Below are positions 1 to 11,839 of a DNA stretch of 64,000 nt, piece by piece (the first letter of the stretch is position 1; every line of letters starts with the position of its first letter). Below the pieces are notes generated by a model, which saw nothing but the letters and a program-made list of their open reading frames with translations, did not search any database and was not told where the DNA came from. The position numbers were made by a program, and so were the translations under genes. Source of the DNA: Chlamydoabsidia padenii (taxonomy: Eukaryota; Mucoromycota; Mucoromycetes; Mucorales; Cunninghamellaceae); contig JAIWND010000039.1 of the NCBI GenBank assembly GCA_025330725.1, positions 1 through 64,000 on the forward strand. Direction: 5' to 3'.

Positions 1-318
1 CAATTATTTGTGCCATGATTTGTTAAGTGAGAGATGGTAAGTGAGAAAGAGTGATTAAAAGATATGGGTTCCATAAAGCGTGCAATGGGGAGAATGTATG
101 GGAGAATCATAAAAAGGATCGCATCATAAAAAAAAGGTGCGGGGGAGGCGGGTATTGAATCTTATTCTCCCCCCCCCCCTCGATTGGACAGGGGGAAAAT
201 GAGCTCCACGGACAGTCACTGAAAAGATCTTTTTTTTTTTGTTTTCTTGCGGGGCCCTTTTCTTCTTTCTTTTTTAATAACCAAACCTATTTTTTTTTTT
301 TTTTTTTTTACATTGGTC
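1..318 (+). promoter_or_regulatory. Upstream region and leader of ATP1
   Basis: No gene is visible here. The stretch holds a run of C around 171-179, a run of T around 231-240 and a longer T run around 291-309 just before the ATP1 start. Poly-pyrimidine leaders of this kind recur upstream of several genes in the window, so this is read as the ATP1 promoter and 5' leader. No specific factor site is claimed. Confidence 0.5.
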
Positions 319-2278
319 ATGTTGAGAAACGCTACTCGTCTCGCTCGCCCTGCTTTAGCTGCCTTTGCTAAGGCTTCTCCTGCTGTAAGTGAAACATCTT
401 TATATATATACAACAAACATCATCAACAATCAATCAACCTATCAACAAACAAAAGCGGGCAACCAACAACAATCGAAACCATAGACATTGACGATCCTCT
501 CTCTATTTATCAATTCTAATAGGTCCGCATGAACATTGGTGCTGCTTCTGCTTTACGTACCTATGCCACCGCCAAACCTTCCACCTCCGAAGTCTCATCC
601 ATCCTTGAAGAACGTATCTTGGGTTCTTCCTCTGAAGCCAACCTTCAAGAAACTGGTCGTGTCTTGTCCATTGGTGATGGTATTGCTCGTGTCTATGGTT
701 TGAAGAATGTCCAAGCCGAAGAAATGGTTGAATTCTCCAGTGGTCTCAAGGTAAGCAAGCAAGAAAGAAAAAGAGGATAATTGTATGTAATCAAATATGG
801 GGCAATGAACGACTAACTTTTTCTTTTTTGGGGTGTATAGGGTATGGCTCTTAACTTGGAAGCTGATAACGTCGGTATTGTGGTGTTCGGTAACGATCGT
901 TTGATCAAGGAAGGTGATACTGTCAAGCGTACTGGTGCCATTGTCGATGTCCCTGTCGGTCCTGGTATCTTGGGTCGTGTGGTCGATGCTCTCGGTAACC
1001 CCATTGATGGTAAAGGTCCTTTAGAAACCACTGGTCGCTCTCGTGTCCAAGTCAAGGCCCCCGGTATCTTGCCCCGTCACTCTGTCAACGAACCTATGCA
1101 AACTGGTATCAAGTCTGTCGATTCCATGGTGCCCATTGGTCGTGGTCAACGTGAATTGATCATTGGTGATCGTCAAACCGGTAAGACTGCTGTGGCTCTC
1201 GACACTATTCTCAACCAAAAGAACTGGAACAATGGATCTGATGAAGCCAAGAAATTGTACTGTATCTACGTTGCCGTTGGCCAAAAGCGTTCCACTGTCG
1301 CTCAATTGGTCCGTACTTTGGAAGAAAACGACGCCATGAAGTACACCATTGTCGTTGCTGCTACTGCATCTGAAGCTGCTCCTCTCCAATACCTTGCTCC
1401 TTTCTCTGGTGCTGCCTTTGGTGAATGGTTCCGTGACAATGGTCGTCACTCTTTGATCATCTATGACGATTTGTCCAAGCAAGCTGTTGCTTACCGTCAA
1501 ATGTCTCTCTTGCTTCGTCGTCCTCCTGGTCGTGAAGCTTACCCTGGTGATGTTTTCTACCTCCACTCTCGTTTGTTGGAACGTGCTGCCAAGATGAACA
1601 AGGACTTTGGTTATGGTTCCATGACTGCTTTGCCTATCATTGAAACTCAAGGCGGGTAAGTTATTATTATCATCATCACAATCCAATGACAATGAAATGA
1701 CTCTCTTTCTCTCTTTCCCCTCCCCGTAATCTACTTGTAGTGATGTATCTGCTTATATTCCCACCAACGTTATCTCTATCACTGATGGTCAAATCTTCTT
1801 GGAAGCCGAACTCTTCTTCAAGGGTATCCGTCCTTCCATCAACGTCGGTCTCTCTGTGTCTCGTGTCGGATCTGCTGCTCAAACCAAGGCCATGAAGCAA
1901 GTTGCTGGTTCCCTCAAGCTCTTCTTGGCCCAATACCGTGAAGTTGCTGCCTTTGCTCAATTCGGTTCCGATTTGGATGCCTCCACTCAATTCTTGTTGA
2001 ATCGTGGTGCCCGTTTGACGGAATTGCTAAAGCAACCTCAATACTCTCCCTTGTCCATCCAAGTCCAAGTTCCTATTGTCTTTGCTGGTGTGAACGGTTT
2101 CCTTGACAAGATCCCTGTCCAAAAGGTGGTTGACTGGGAAAAGGATTTTATTTCTTACATCTCTGCTGAACACAAGGACGTCCTCGAAGAAATCCGCTCT
2201 CAAGGTGTGCTCTCCAAGGATTTGGAAGGCAAACTCCGTGACATTTGTGACACCCACACCAAGTCCTTCATTGCTTAA
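319..2278 (+). CDS. ATP1: ATP synthase F1 subunit alpha, mitochondrial
   Basis: This encodes the alpha subunit of mitochondrial F1Fo-ATP synthase, which makes ATP in the matrix using the proton gradient. Four exons are read: 319-384, 523-750, 841-1655 and 1741-2278, joining in frame to about 548 residues, the usual family length. The N-terminus ([19 protein letters not shown]) is rich in Arg and Ala without acid residues, as expected for a mitochondrial presequence. The P-loop GDRQTGKT is present, as is the alpha/beta signature [10 protein letters not shown] near residue 385. Intron 1 splits the presequence from the mature protein. The ATG at 319 is the first in frame and gives the presequence. 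The gene is convergent with the permease at 2887-5057. Codon use is strongly biased (GGT, CGT, AAG, GTC), in keeping with high expression. Identity is very secure. Confidence 0.97.
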
Positions 2279-2886
2279 AAAAGAAAAAAGAAATATGTAT
2301 ATGGAATACTGGACGACATGACTTTTAGTTAGTTTGTAGTAGTTGTGATATTTATTATCAATAGAATATTCAAATAAAGGCAATTTATTCCTGTTTATAT
2401 GGGGTCTTGGTTGGATTAGTGATGTCATAAATGGATGGTTTATGCACATAGACTTTTTGACAAAGCGGGGGTTAAAATTAAAGTAGTAGTAAATTCATGC
2501 GTACATGAAATGCAGAAAGTAGATTTAAAAGACTTGTCTATGATATCTGTTAGTAATATAAATAGTGATTATGTACATACTCTACAGTAACAGCATAAAA
2601 AGAATATATACCATCATCAATAACTGGGTCTATGATCATCCATCAACATGGCTGAAATCGAATCACGCACACCTGCAAACCAAATAGAAAACATATGGAC
2701 ATTATTAGTTTAGTTTTTAGTCTAGATATGTTGTTTGACTAAATAATATTAAAAAAGAAGGCGTTATGTATGTAAATTGGATGATAAAAAAAGTCAGCAT
2801 GATCTTTATTGGGTATAAAACGACATATATACAGCACAACAAATAAAAGGGGGAAGAGGGAAGGGAGAGATAATGATAAGTAGATT
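2279..2886. other. Convergent 3' region between ATP1 and the permease
   Basis: This spacer is mostly AT-rich 3' untranslated sequence. One stretch near 2624-2673, read on the minus strand, follows a TTTGCAG acceptor and stays open for about 18 codons to a TGA. It could be an alternative last exon of the permease. Otherwise I see no gene here. Confidence 0.4.
2373..2378 (+). terminator. Polyadenylation signal of ATP1
   Basis: A canonical AATAAA lies about 95 bases after the ATP1 stop codon, the expected place for a eukaryotic cleavage and polyadenylation signal. It is the only perfect copy close behind this gene. Confidence 0.6.
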
Positions 2887-5057
2887 CTAATGGAATGTAA
2901 TTGTTGAGGAGGAGGAGTAGGCGAAGCTAAAAGATACCACAATGACCACACACAAAGCAGGACCGGCATAGTTTGCATTGACGACTAGGAGAGAAATAAA
3001 AAGTAGTAGTTAGTATCATTTAAGGGATAGGTGTGAGTGATTTACAATTGATGGGCCAACAAGTAGGAAGAGTAAAAGCAATGACGGCAAATAATGACCA
3101 GAAAAAGCCAATGATCGTGATTGGTTTTGAGAATGGACCCAGATGGAACCGACCTTTTTGACCAGACATACCCACAAAGCATTTACATCCAAGGACAACC
3201 GAGTAAGTCATATACACCGTGATGGTCGCGGCACTGATGATAATTTCAAAGAACAGATCGGACAATGGATATGGCAAGATAATGCAGCATGTCAAAAGGC
3301 ATGTGGCAATGACGGCATTCCCGGGGATCTGATGTTTGTTGAGTTGTTGTAATGTGTCATGACCACCTGTTCTTGCCAATGCATACACCTGACGAGAAGA
3401 TACTGTCAGTGAGGTCGATCCAGAGCAGAATTGGCACAGGATCATCAGAATCAAGAATCCAATCGTAGCAGGTGTTCCGACAGCATCCTAATATCATTAC
3501 CATCATATAGCATCAATGCCCTTTTCTTTTCTTTTCGCGTTTCTGCATTAGACTTACCATAAAGACTTGAGTCACGGGTAAATTAAAGGTGGTGGTAAGG
3601 ACAGATTCGATATCTTGAATAGAAAACAACAAGACAAGCAAGTAGATGAGTCCAAAAAACCAAGCTGTTGCAATTGATGTTATCATAGCACTATGTCATA
3701 CAAATTAGTTTTAATATCACTTAGTCAAATAAACCAGTTTACTTACAATGGAGCGGTAATGTCAGCATTTTCTGTTTCTTCGCTCATGGACGCACTGCAT
3801 TCAGCGCCTATTCAAATAAAATCAGAAATGTATAATGAGTATGTAATTCAAATGGTTCTACTTCTTCTTTACCAAATAATGTGTAGGTTGCGCCCACCAT
3901 TCCCAAGACGAAAACATAATAAGGATTGTCAAAACCAGTTCTATTTTGATAATTAGTAAACACCCAGTGAGGATCTTGATGACTAGAAGCAAATAGAGTC
4001 AAGACCATGACTACCAAAAAGAGACCCGCACAAGACCAGAATACATTGAGTTTGTTAAGCCATGACAAGACACCCATAAATCGACAGTTTAAAATAGTTT
4101 GTGTGATAATAATAAGAAGAGTAATGGCAAGTAGGTGGATATCAGAGAGTTCATATTGGAAGACAATTTTTAAAAGAGATCCAAGTGAAAGAGCTAAAGA
4201 GAAAGAGAAAGAGTTAATTATTTTAAATGACGCAGTAGAGCGGGGTTTTATTTACATACCAATAGAGATATTGGTTGCGCCAATGGTGATGATATTGCCA
4301 ATGGTATAAGTGAACCCTGAAGCGATAGCACTGGGACAAGAAGAAAAAATGAGTATGTATGTGAGAGGGAATATTCTGATGACATTACATGAAAGGTGCT
4401 TGGTTTTTGGTGCGTGGATGTTTCTTCAACAACTCGTAGATCCAAACATATAAACCGCCGCTGGTAGAATAAACGGAACAAATCTCGGCCAACGACAACA
4501 AGATACAAATAGCTAGAAATCCTACCACGTTCCATCCCAACAACACCGTTATGGGTCCTCCTCGGATGAGAACTTTTTCAAAAAAAATAAAAATAAAATA
4601 TAAACAAACAAATTAGTCTTTCAGGAAAGGAAATTCCCCTCTATCGTTTTGCATTGTACCCGTTAAAAATGTCGCCGAGATGTTGGCAAGGATACCAATA
4701 TTACTAAAAGCCAAACCTTAATAAAAGCATAGTTTAGTTTATGTTTTTTATAAAGTATAAAGTGAAACCATACCGAATGTAGTGAATGTCGAGAGTCGTC
4801 GCTTCAATTTCTGGATCCGTCGAAATGAAAAAGAGAGTTAATAACTAATTCTTATTTGACTCATCCGAGTTATTTTTTGGACTTACTTGTCCTTCACCAT
4901 CAGCATGAATGGAGGAAAGGGAATGTACAGGTGATAAAGAGAGACAGGATGAGGATGAGGATGATGAAAAGGAAGATTCATAAGGGTCTATACTGCCATA
5001 ATGACGGTAGTTTGTGAGTGCTTGAGGTTCCTTTTCTTGTTCTTGATGATGATCCAT
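2887..5057 (-). CDS. Amino-acid/choline permease, APC superfamily
   Basis: A multi-exon gene for a 12-helix plasma-membrane or vacuolar transporter of the amino acid-polyamine-organocation superfamily, most like the fungal GABA/choline permease branch. Exon 1 (4887-5057) gives a hydrophilic, Ser-rich cytosolic N-terminus starting MDHHQEQEKEPQ. Later exons give LSTFTTFGLAFSNIG, the YSTSGGLYVW motif of helix 3, the conserved GAECSASMSEETENADITAP loop and SSRQVYALARTGG before the late helices. The final exon (about 2887-2985, minus) holds NANYAGPAL and stops at 2887. This C-terminus is shorter than in relatives, which usually continue with a helix and an Arg-Lys-rich tail, so the last exon is uncertain. 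Substrate cannot be told from sequence. It is divergent from SSS1. Confidence 0.85.
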
Positions 5058-5504
5058 TTTAGAAATATAATGTTTGAAAGAAAAGGGATATGCAATCTGA
5101 AATAAATAAATAAAAAAAGAAGAGAGGGGGATTTTATATAGATCAGACTTATTTTTAAAATAAAAAAAGTCTCACGTGGAGATACACGCTATCAGTTGTC
5201 GTCATGTAGTCAGGTACATACTTGTTCTATCAATAAAGATATGGTTTGTATCCCATGGTTTTTGATTTGTTCAAACCTTGTGCTGTCGAAAAAAAGACAC
5301 ATGGTGCCTATCTTTCTGTCCTGCCCTATCATGCAAACGCCGCCGCATGAATTTGAAACGCAGTTGAGGATTTGAGTGTAACCCTTTGATTGGTGGAGCG
5401 GGAGTTGAAAGTGTGCTGATTTATTATTTTCGCTCTCCTGTCTTCTCCCGCTTCACTCTCTCTCTCTCTGTCTTTTTTATTTTATTTTAATACAACACAT
5501 CGCC
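5058..5504. promoter_or_regulatory. Divergent promoter between permease and SSS1
   Basis: About 450 bases separate two start codons that face away from each other, so this must carry both promoters. A CT-rich tract (about 5450-5470) lies just before the SSS1 start, and a CACGTG-type E-box occurs near 5174. I see no coding potential. Confidence 0.5.
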
Positions 5505-5871
5505 ATGAGCTCATCTGAAGCAAAAGAATCTATTCAAGAATTCATTGAAGCTCCAAAGATCTTTGTCAAGGAAGGTGTGCAATTCATCAACCGTTGCAAA
5601 AAGCCTGATCAAAAAGGTAAGGGACTTTATATATATCATCTATCGCATTGTCTAACGTGTATTTTTATAGAATTCCTACAAATCACTCAAGCTGTCGCCA
5701 TGGGGTTTGCTGCTCTTGGTGCTCTCGGTTATTTTGTTAAGGTAAGGTTGGGAATTAGAGGGAGGATGGAAAAGATGGATACTCATCTATCATTATATAT
5801 ATATATATATATATATACATTTATAGTTGATCCATATCCCTATTAACAACATCTTGGTCGGCTCTGCTTAA
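5505..5871 (+). CDS. SSS1: Protein translocon subunit Sec61 gamma
   Basis: The small tail-anchored subunit of the Sec61 channel, which clamps the channel in the ER membrane. Exons 5505-5616, 5671-5741 and 5827-5871 join in frame to 75 residues, within the usual 60-80. Visible features are the amphipathic segment FVKEGVQFINRCKKPD, the EFLQITQAVAMGFAALGALGYFVK linker and start of the single membrane helix, and the ending IHIPINNILVGSA, which are all diagnostic. If intron 2, which holds a TA repeat, were read through, the protein would be longer and would lose this conserved end, so splicing is needed. The start ATG is preceded by a pyrimidine leader. It works in the same pathway as SRP101 at 19.3-21.6 kb. 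Confidence 0.95.
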
Positions 5872-6097
5872 ACTGGTCTTTTTTATTTTACAGCATTCCT
5901 TTATTGACATACTCCCACACATACCATACAACCCATTACTTGCTTTTTTACACTACACCACATCTGTGATACATGTGGGATCGGCGGTTATGTAATAATT
6001 CCCTCCTCCCCAACAGTCACTTGCAAAAACCATTGTATAAAAATAAAAAATAAAAAATTCAAACCCGCCTCTTTTGTCTTCTTCTTATTAATCAACC

Positions 6098-7659
6098 ATG
6101 GACAAACAAATCTTGGAGGTAACAATGTTGAATACCAACTCGATTGAATGAACTGGATACTGACTCTGTCCTCTACACACATAGCTCTTGGACTTTTTAC
6201 ATGAACCTTCCTTGGAGGTAAGCCACACTGATTGACTCTTTTGCTTCTGTTAACATGACTTGCTCTTCTTCTATTATAGGTCCGTGCTATTGCCTTACAT
6301 CACTTGGTCGCCTATACACCTAAAACTTCAGAATACCAACCCTTGTTGATCGGTAAACGTGACACCTTGTGCAAGGATTTGAAGAAACTCTGTCGTGAAG
6401 ACCCGGTAAGGATCTATCATGCGATACTATTTGTTGTTACCTAGGAAACTAACTGACAGGTATATATGCTTTATAGATAACCGCCCACGATGCTTTGAAG
6501 GCTTTAATCAACTTATCAGGTGATCCTTTGGTGCAAAAGGAATTGGATGACGAAGAATTCATCAAGTATCTATGCCTTTTGATCACGGTGAGGACATGTA
6601 CAATGATATAAATAGGCAGATGGTTATTGACTCAATGATCCTTATATTTTATTGCTTAGATCCCCAAATCAGTACTTGCCGATCTTGCATGTATGCTTCT
6701 CTCCAATATGACAAAGAATGAAGCGATCTGTGTAAAGTTATTGGATACCAAAACGAATGCATTACCTGGTTTGAGCGACTCGACTCGATTGATGGATCAT
6801 TTGGTGGAAGCCTTCCATTCTGGCCACAAGAAGGCATATAACCCTGAAGCAGAGTATAACTTTTTGGCCAGTGTCTTTTCCAATCTCTCTGGTGTAAGTA
6901 CATTAAAAAAAAAAAAAGGAATGATGAATTAATGACTACAATTCTGCTTTATTCTATGATGTAGCTTCGACATGGACGTGTCTATTTTCTAACTCCCGAA
7001 AAGGAAGATGGACTGGTGCCTTTAACTAAACTACAGATTTTTACAGAAGATGAAAATGTCATTCGTCGTGGTGGTGTGATAACTGTGATCAAGTAAGTGC
7101 ATGACCCTTTACATATGCATCTATTGACTAGAATACATTATATTATATTCTACTTGTCTTGATTAGGAACTGCTGCTTTGAAACCCGGGAACATGAAAGA
7201 TTATTGGATTCGGATAAATTGAATACATTACCCTTTATTCTCTTACCTTTATGTGGAAATGAAGAATATGATATGGATGAATTCGAACAGTTCCCTGATG
7301 AAATCCAACTACTCGGTGATGACAAGGTAAAAAATAAAAATGTATAAAGAAAAAAGGGGAAACTAATTGACGTTTTTTGATTTATTGGGTAGAAACGTGA
7401 AAGTGATCCTATTTTACGTACCATCTTGGTGGAATCCCTCTTCCTGCTGACACACACTCGATATGGTCGAGAATATCTACGCCAAAAGCAAGTCTATCGT
7501 GTGATCCAACGACTCCATATCCAAGAACCTGACGATGATATCAAGGACAAGTGTGTGGATTTGGTGCAAATGTTGGTTCGCGATGAAGACACCGCTGAAG
7601 TGACCGAAGTCCCTGCCGAAGAAGAAGACGAAGATATGGTCATTGAAGAAATCGTCTAA
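6098..7659 (+). CDS. HGH1: HGH1-type armadillo-repeat chaperone
   Basis: Eight exons: 6098-6118, 6185-6217, 6280-6405, 6477-6587, 6660-6893, 6965-7092, 7167-7326 and 7393-7659, giving about 359 residues. HGH1 family proteins are ARM-like helical repeat proteins; in yeast Hgh1 helps fold translation elongation factor 2 with TRiC/CCT. Family marks seen here are VRAIALHHLVAYTP, HDALKALINLSGD, LLSNMTKNE, FLASVFSNLSG, the segment around GRVYFLTPE and RRGGVITVIKNCCFE, and the C-terminal LPLCGNEEYDMDEFEQFPDE. The tail is acidic (EEEDEDMVIEEIV). The first two exons code only 7 and 11 residues. It follows SSS1 in the same direction and converges on ACP1. Assignment is by recalled family motifs. Confidence 0.9.
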
Positions 7660-7933
7660 TGGTAGTAATAGATCCCCCCCCTCCTTCCCTCCTTCATCTG
7701 CATTATATTCTCTTTTTTTGTACAACACAACATTATCATCAATAAACTTGTTTATTCTACTACATAATAAAATAGTCAATATGTTTACATCTTTTTTATA
7801 TTAGAGGGATGGTTTCAACAAAAGACTAACTAAAGGGTGTATATAACTAGTGGTGGGTGCTGGTCCTAATGGTGATGTCTAAGGTTATGTTGGTTTTGAT
7901 AGTTGGGGTTTCAAGTCTTTTTCGTTTGTTGTT

Positions 7934-8343
7934 TTAGTGAGCATCGCTTCGTTGAGAGATGTATTCCACAGCTTGACGAGCAGTCTTGATATCGTCGGCT
8001 TCCTTATCAGGGATTTCCACAGAGAAGTCTTCTTCGATAGCCATCACTACTTCGACAGTATCCAAACTGTCCAAACCGAGGTCAGTCACAAAGTTGGCAT
8101 CAAGGGCAACCTATACACAACACCTGTTAGTCATCATTGTCACCCTTTTTTCCACTCCTTTTTTTTTTTTTCTTTTACCTTTGATTGCTCGATTTTATCA
8201 AAACCCTTCAAGATGTCCAAAACACGGGTTTCAATGTCGGCTTGAGATAAAGCACCAGCAGAGTAGAATCGGCTGAAAGCAGGAGTGGATCGGTACAGAG
8301 TAGCCTTGGCAGCAGCATTAAGTAAAACAGTAGGACGAAACAT
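7934..8343 (-). CDS. ACP1: Mitochondrial acyl carrier protein
   Basis: Two exons (8179-8343 and 7934-8110) join after Lys55 to give 113 residues. The protein carries acyl chains on a phosphopantetheine arm for mitochondrial type II fatty acid and lipoate synthesis; it also binds LYR proteins and complex I. The attachment site is the Ser in LGLDSLD, followed by the conserved helix [16 protein letters not shown]. The N-terminal 25-30 residues ([20 protein letters not shown]) look like a mitochondrial presequence. The start ATG is the first in frame and gives this presequence. It is convergent with HGH1 (274 bases between stops) and divergent from the locus at 8628. Confidence 0.96.
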
Positions 8344-8578
8344 TGTGTGGAAAGAACGAGAAGGAAAACAATAAAAAACAAAAAAAGTCCGGTTATTTTT
8401 TTTTTTCTTAGCAGGGGCAGTAGGCGGGATTTAAATATGATGAACGTGTTACCTTTTCATGAATTAAACACCCGGTCCATCTATTTAAAACCCAATTGCA
8501 CGAACTGTTGAGTATTTCTGGCTCCCTATAGTCGCCATTTCAAAATAATAAAGATGAACATCAAAAGAAAAATTTACT

Positions 8579-8583
<5 letters not shown>

Positions 8584-8609
<26 letters not shown>
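8584..8609 (+). repeat. CT dinucleotide repeat in a leader
   Basis: A run of about 13 CT units lies 20-45 bases before the ATG at 8628. Similar pyrimidine tracts precede SSS1 and, on the minus strand, the ADP-ribosylglycohydrolase, which suggests a core-promoter or leader element of this genome. Confidence 0.7.
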
Positions 8610-8627
8610 ACAACATTCTCTTTTACT

Positions 8628-9012
8628 ATGGTTTTAATTCGATCAGCTGTCAACTTGCTCAATCAACGGATCACTGGTGTGATGGACGATTACGACACCA
8701 TTTGCCCTGCCACTCGCATCATGTCTCGCTGGGATTGGGTGTTGTTTTTGCAAAGGGAATCACAACGAACGGGCGAACACAACGTATTACAACGTAACTT
8801 CTGGGCCCTGGGTGACCAAGAACAAGAACTTTTTGGAAGAGTTTGGTAATCATGATGGAACAGTGTTTGTTGATTGTCCTAGACGTCCCAACAATGACAC
8901 CAACAACAACACTCGTGACGATACCAACAATACTGTCAAGAAAAGAAAAACGAAAATGAACTTCAAAGAGGGAAATCTTTCTAATAGCTGTAGTGTATGT
9001 ATATCATTTACT

Positions 9013-9058
<46 letters not shown>

Positions 9059-9200
9059 AGTGCCTACCATGGGACTAATAAGGACCTTGTATAATGAAAA
9101 AACTAGTCGATGTCATTCCTGGGGTCAGGCTCACCTTTATTCGACACCTTCTTCTCCTCCTCACCACCAACCAGCGGGGTACATCGGTCTCATTCAATGA
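8628..9200 (+). CDS. Hypothetical locus, reading frame broken or structure unresolved
   Basis: I do not recognise this product. A good start context follows a CT-rich leader and opens a 73-codon frame (MVLIRSAVNLLNQRITG...) that stops at 8849. From about 8800 the overlapping +1 frame takes over with coding-like content (KNKNFLEEFGNHDGTVFVDC, then Asn-rich sequence). After a CTAAC branch site and a 38-T tract, a further segment (RTLYNEKTSRCHSWGQAH) runs to a TGA at 9198-9200. A single-base change near the G/C run at 8802-8812 would link the first two parts. Alternatives are an unrecognised intron or a pseudogene. It is divergent from ACP1. Confidence 0.35.
9016..9053 (+). repeat. Poly-T tract (38 nt)
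   Basis: An unbroken run of T lies between a CTAAC and an ACACAAG. It looks like an over-long polypyrimidine tract of a 3' splice site in the hypothetical locus at 8628-9200. Confidence 0.8.
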
Positions 9201-9640
9201 ACGAAGGAAATACTCAACAAATGGGTGAGAGCAAAAGGTTAAAGGTCGATGGTTGGACTTGCTAATTAGGTTAGATGAACAGTATAGAATATAGTTATTA
9301 TTATGTTATCATAGTAAAGTACCTTTTTATGTAAATATCTTGTCTATTGGTGTTGTCTATTACTGAAACTGTTGTCGGTGGTTAATGACTGGTGTGTACA
9401 GTATATGGCTCTTGGTTTAAAAGTCCCGGTCTTGACACATCTTTAAAATCATGCAATTACAACAACATTTGGATCCTGAATCCTTGTTTTGTGACAAAGA
9501 CATGGCTGAAATGATGGTAGCTTTCAATATGTGAATCATGGACTATATGTGTCAGTAAAAAATAGCTACTGTATATTATGATAATGGAGGTTTGTACAAG
9601 AAGATTTTATTTCAATTGAAAAAATAATAAAAGCATATAA
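9201..9640. other. Intergenic, no gene seen
   Basis: AT-rich sequence with short open stretches only. I see no supported gene. It leads into accessory-looking DNA that continues to 13.3 kb. Confidence 0.4.
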
Positions 9641-10183
9641 CTATCGTTTTTTAATAATGTTGGCCTTTGAGTAAAATAATTGAAGACCGAAATGGTCCAG
9701 TACAGGAGTTATAATTGACTCGAAAACCTTTGGTGTTTCCTCCTTGAACGAGTCGGGTTGTTGTTGTTGAAGAGCAAAGCCATAAGATACACTTTCTTCG
9801 GCCAGCTTGAGAGCATATTCCTTGTCACCTGGTTGAGGCGATCGGTTTGAAAGGGAAATCAAGTGACCTGTAGCGGTGATTACCAAATCAAAATCACGGA
9901 AGTGGTTCAGGTACTTGTAAGCAAAAACACGCATAATCAATCGATTGTTGAAGTGTTGGTGCATATCGTACCAAGCAGCCAATGGCTTTTTGGCAATTAT
10001 TGATTTGTACTTCACTATAGTTGACTTTTTTTGTCCCCGTCGAAGGATTATCGTTATCAGAATGGCGTGGCCGGAATCGGACCATGTCGCATAGTTGAGT
10101 AAAAGTGTGTTCGCTTGAGAGATGTTATTCGATTTAGCACTTACCTTTTCAGATATCCCAATGTTTCTAATATGAGAGGTCAA
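9641..10183 (-). pseudogene. Unrecognised open frame, no ATG at its 5' end
   Basis: An open frame of about 180 codons whose first in-frame ATG lies deep inside (in WYDMHQHF). Its C-terminal part, from IIAKKPLAAWYDMHQHF to FYSKANIIKKR, has balanced, soluble-protein-like composition. Its 5' part is less convincing, and a GTAAGT donor-like site lies at 10139-10144 (minus). It may be the last exon of a gene whose other exons have decayed, or a remnant of a mobile element. I cannot name a family. Confidence 0.25.
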
Positions 10184-11076
10184 AGTGTTGATGGATCATG
10201 ACTATTCCTACGTATGCCCAACAAAAAGTAGCATGGTTTCATCTGAGGAATCCTTATTTCTTATTTGGAGTTAGAAGACTTCTAAACATATTTTTTCTTC
10301 TTTCTTTTCACCAATAACTACTTTTATTCGAACAAGCATGAATCGAATAAACAAGACCTGATCTGCCAAAGTGACGACGTGATAAGAGAGTACTTGTATG
10401 AAGTCGACCATCAACATAAATGTACTGTAGTAAGTTAATAATAATCAACTATTCTTTCCATACAACGATGTTTTGAAAGACTTGATTTTAACTTTAGTGG
10501 AAGATGAAATCATTCTTTTATGGTTGGAGTTAACCGAACACTGGGAATTATGCCAGCGTTGATACGAAAAAAAAAGGGGGTAATTGAAAGAAGTTAATAA
10601 CCATTAACATGCAAATCAAACACAAGACTCATTGTTTCCTTTTCATCATATTAGAGTACATGTAACTTTTTATGTATATCAGATTTGATATATTTTTTTT
10701 AACTATCATGTTAAAACGTTTTTTTATGATTATGATAAATATGTTGTTGTTTTTTAGTTTAAATAAAACTATCTTTGCTGCAATGGTTTGATTCAGTTGA
10801 TTTTGTGAATTGAATACGAGTACGATTCAAATGCTTTGGTAGTTCGCTGGCTTAAAAAAGAAGAAAAAAAAAAAAGGTAACAGGAACATGATTGTGAATG
10901 TACTGACTGTGAAGAGACGCAATTAAAGTTTCATACAAGATATGGTGCACGGACATTGTGTAACAATGATCGATGGAGAGGATGATCAAGATGGGAATAC
11001 AGTCAAGGATAATAGATAAATACTCACACTAGTAAAGCTTAAAGTCATTTGGGGGTAGTTTTTTTAGTGTTTTAAT
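10184..11076. other. Intergenic, possible decayed coding fragments
   Basis: Mostly AT-rich and without a long frame. A short open stretch near 10460-10562 (+) reads DVLKDLILTLVEDEIILLWLE, which looks coding but stands alone. It fits a decayed element continuous with the region that follows. Confidence 0.3.
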
Positions 11077-11283
11077 ATGGATACAGAAGCTGACCCCTCA
11101 AACACATCACATCCTACCCCTCCGCCTGTGGATGGACGAGATCATTATAGTAAGGAGCTGTATTATGAACAATGTCAACGTTTCGTCGAAATGACATTCA
11201 AGAGCCGACTGGAAGAAGGTATGAAGAAATTTGTCAAAGACTACAAGAATATCCCCACAAGCAAAGAAGTCATATTGGAATAA
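11077..11283 (+). pseudogene. Short hypothetical frame, 5' part of a decayed accessory element
   Basis: The ATG opens 68 codons (MDTEADPSNTSHPTPPPVDG...) rich in charged residues with helical character after a Pro-rich start. Further coding-like scraps in different frames follow: PTFTTENSIKTICQEKYYP near 11445, and a coiled-coil-like KILYETTKMENLETELNDL near 11760. No clean splice pattern joins them. The most economical reading is the broken 5' half of the element whose 3' half is at 11840-13261. I do not recognise the N-terminal part. Confidence 0.3.
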
Positions 11284-11839
11284 TACAAAGAGGATCAACA
11301 AATTTTTTCTTTGGTAATCTATTTATCGAAAACCTACAGCCTTGTGGAATGAATACAACGGGAAGCTGAATGAAGAAGGTAAAAAGGAGAATGAATAAAT
11401 ATATATAAATTTGATTACTGATCATTCTTTCACATGCAGATGTGCCAACTTTTACGACAGAAAATAGTATAAAAACCATTTGTCAAGAAAAGTATTATCC
11501 ACTGGAGAATAAATGTCGGGAATATGTAGCAGAAAACAGTGCTGCAGTATATGATTAAGTAAAGTCACCCAAGAAAGCGACCGGCGAAGCTTCAACCTTG
11601 TTTACTTTTTTCTTTTTAGTGCCCACTCGAAAAAAAAGGATCCTGCAACAAAGAAGTCTTAAATAGTAAAACTTATGGTAGACTTTTAGCGGCTCTGGAA
11701 ACACAAGAAAAGAATTCGAAAATGGGAACAACGTACACCACAAGCTGATCATGCGAACAAAATCCTGTATGAAACAACCAAGATGGAAAATCTCGAAACC
11801 GAACTCAATGATCTGAAGGTCAAAATCACAACATGAGAG

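Noticed and set aside
1021..1692. 223-codon open frame antisense to ATP1
   Set aside because: It lies wholly within ATP1 exon 3 and is open only because of the strong codon bias of the sense gene. No motif or start context supports it.
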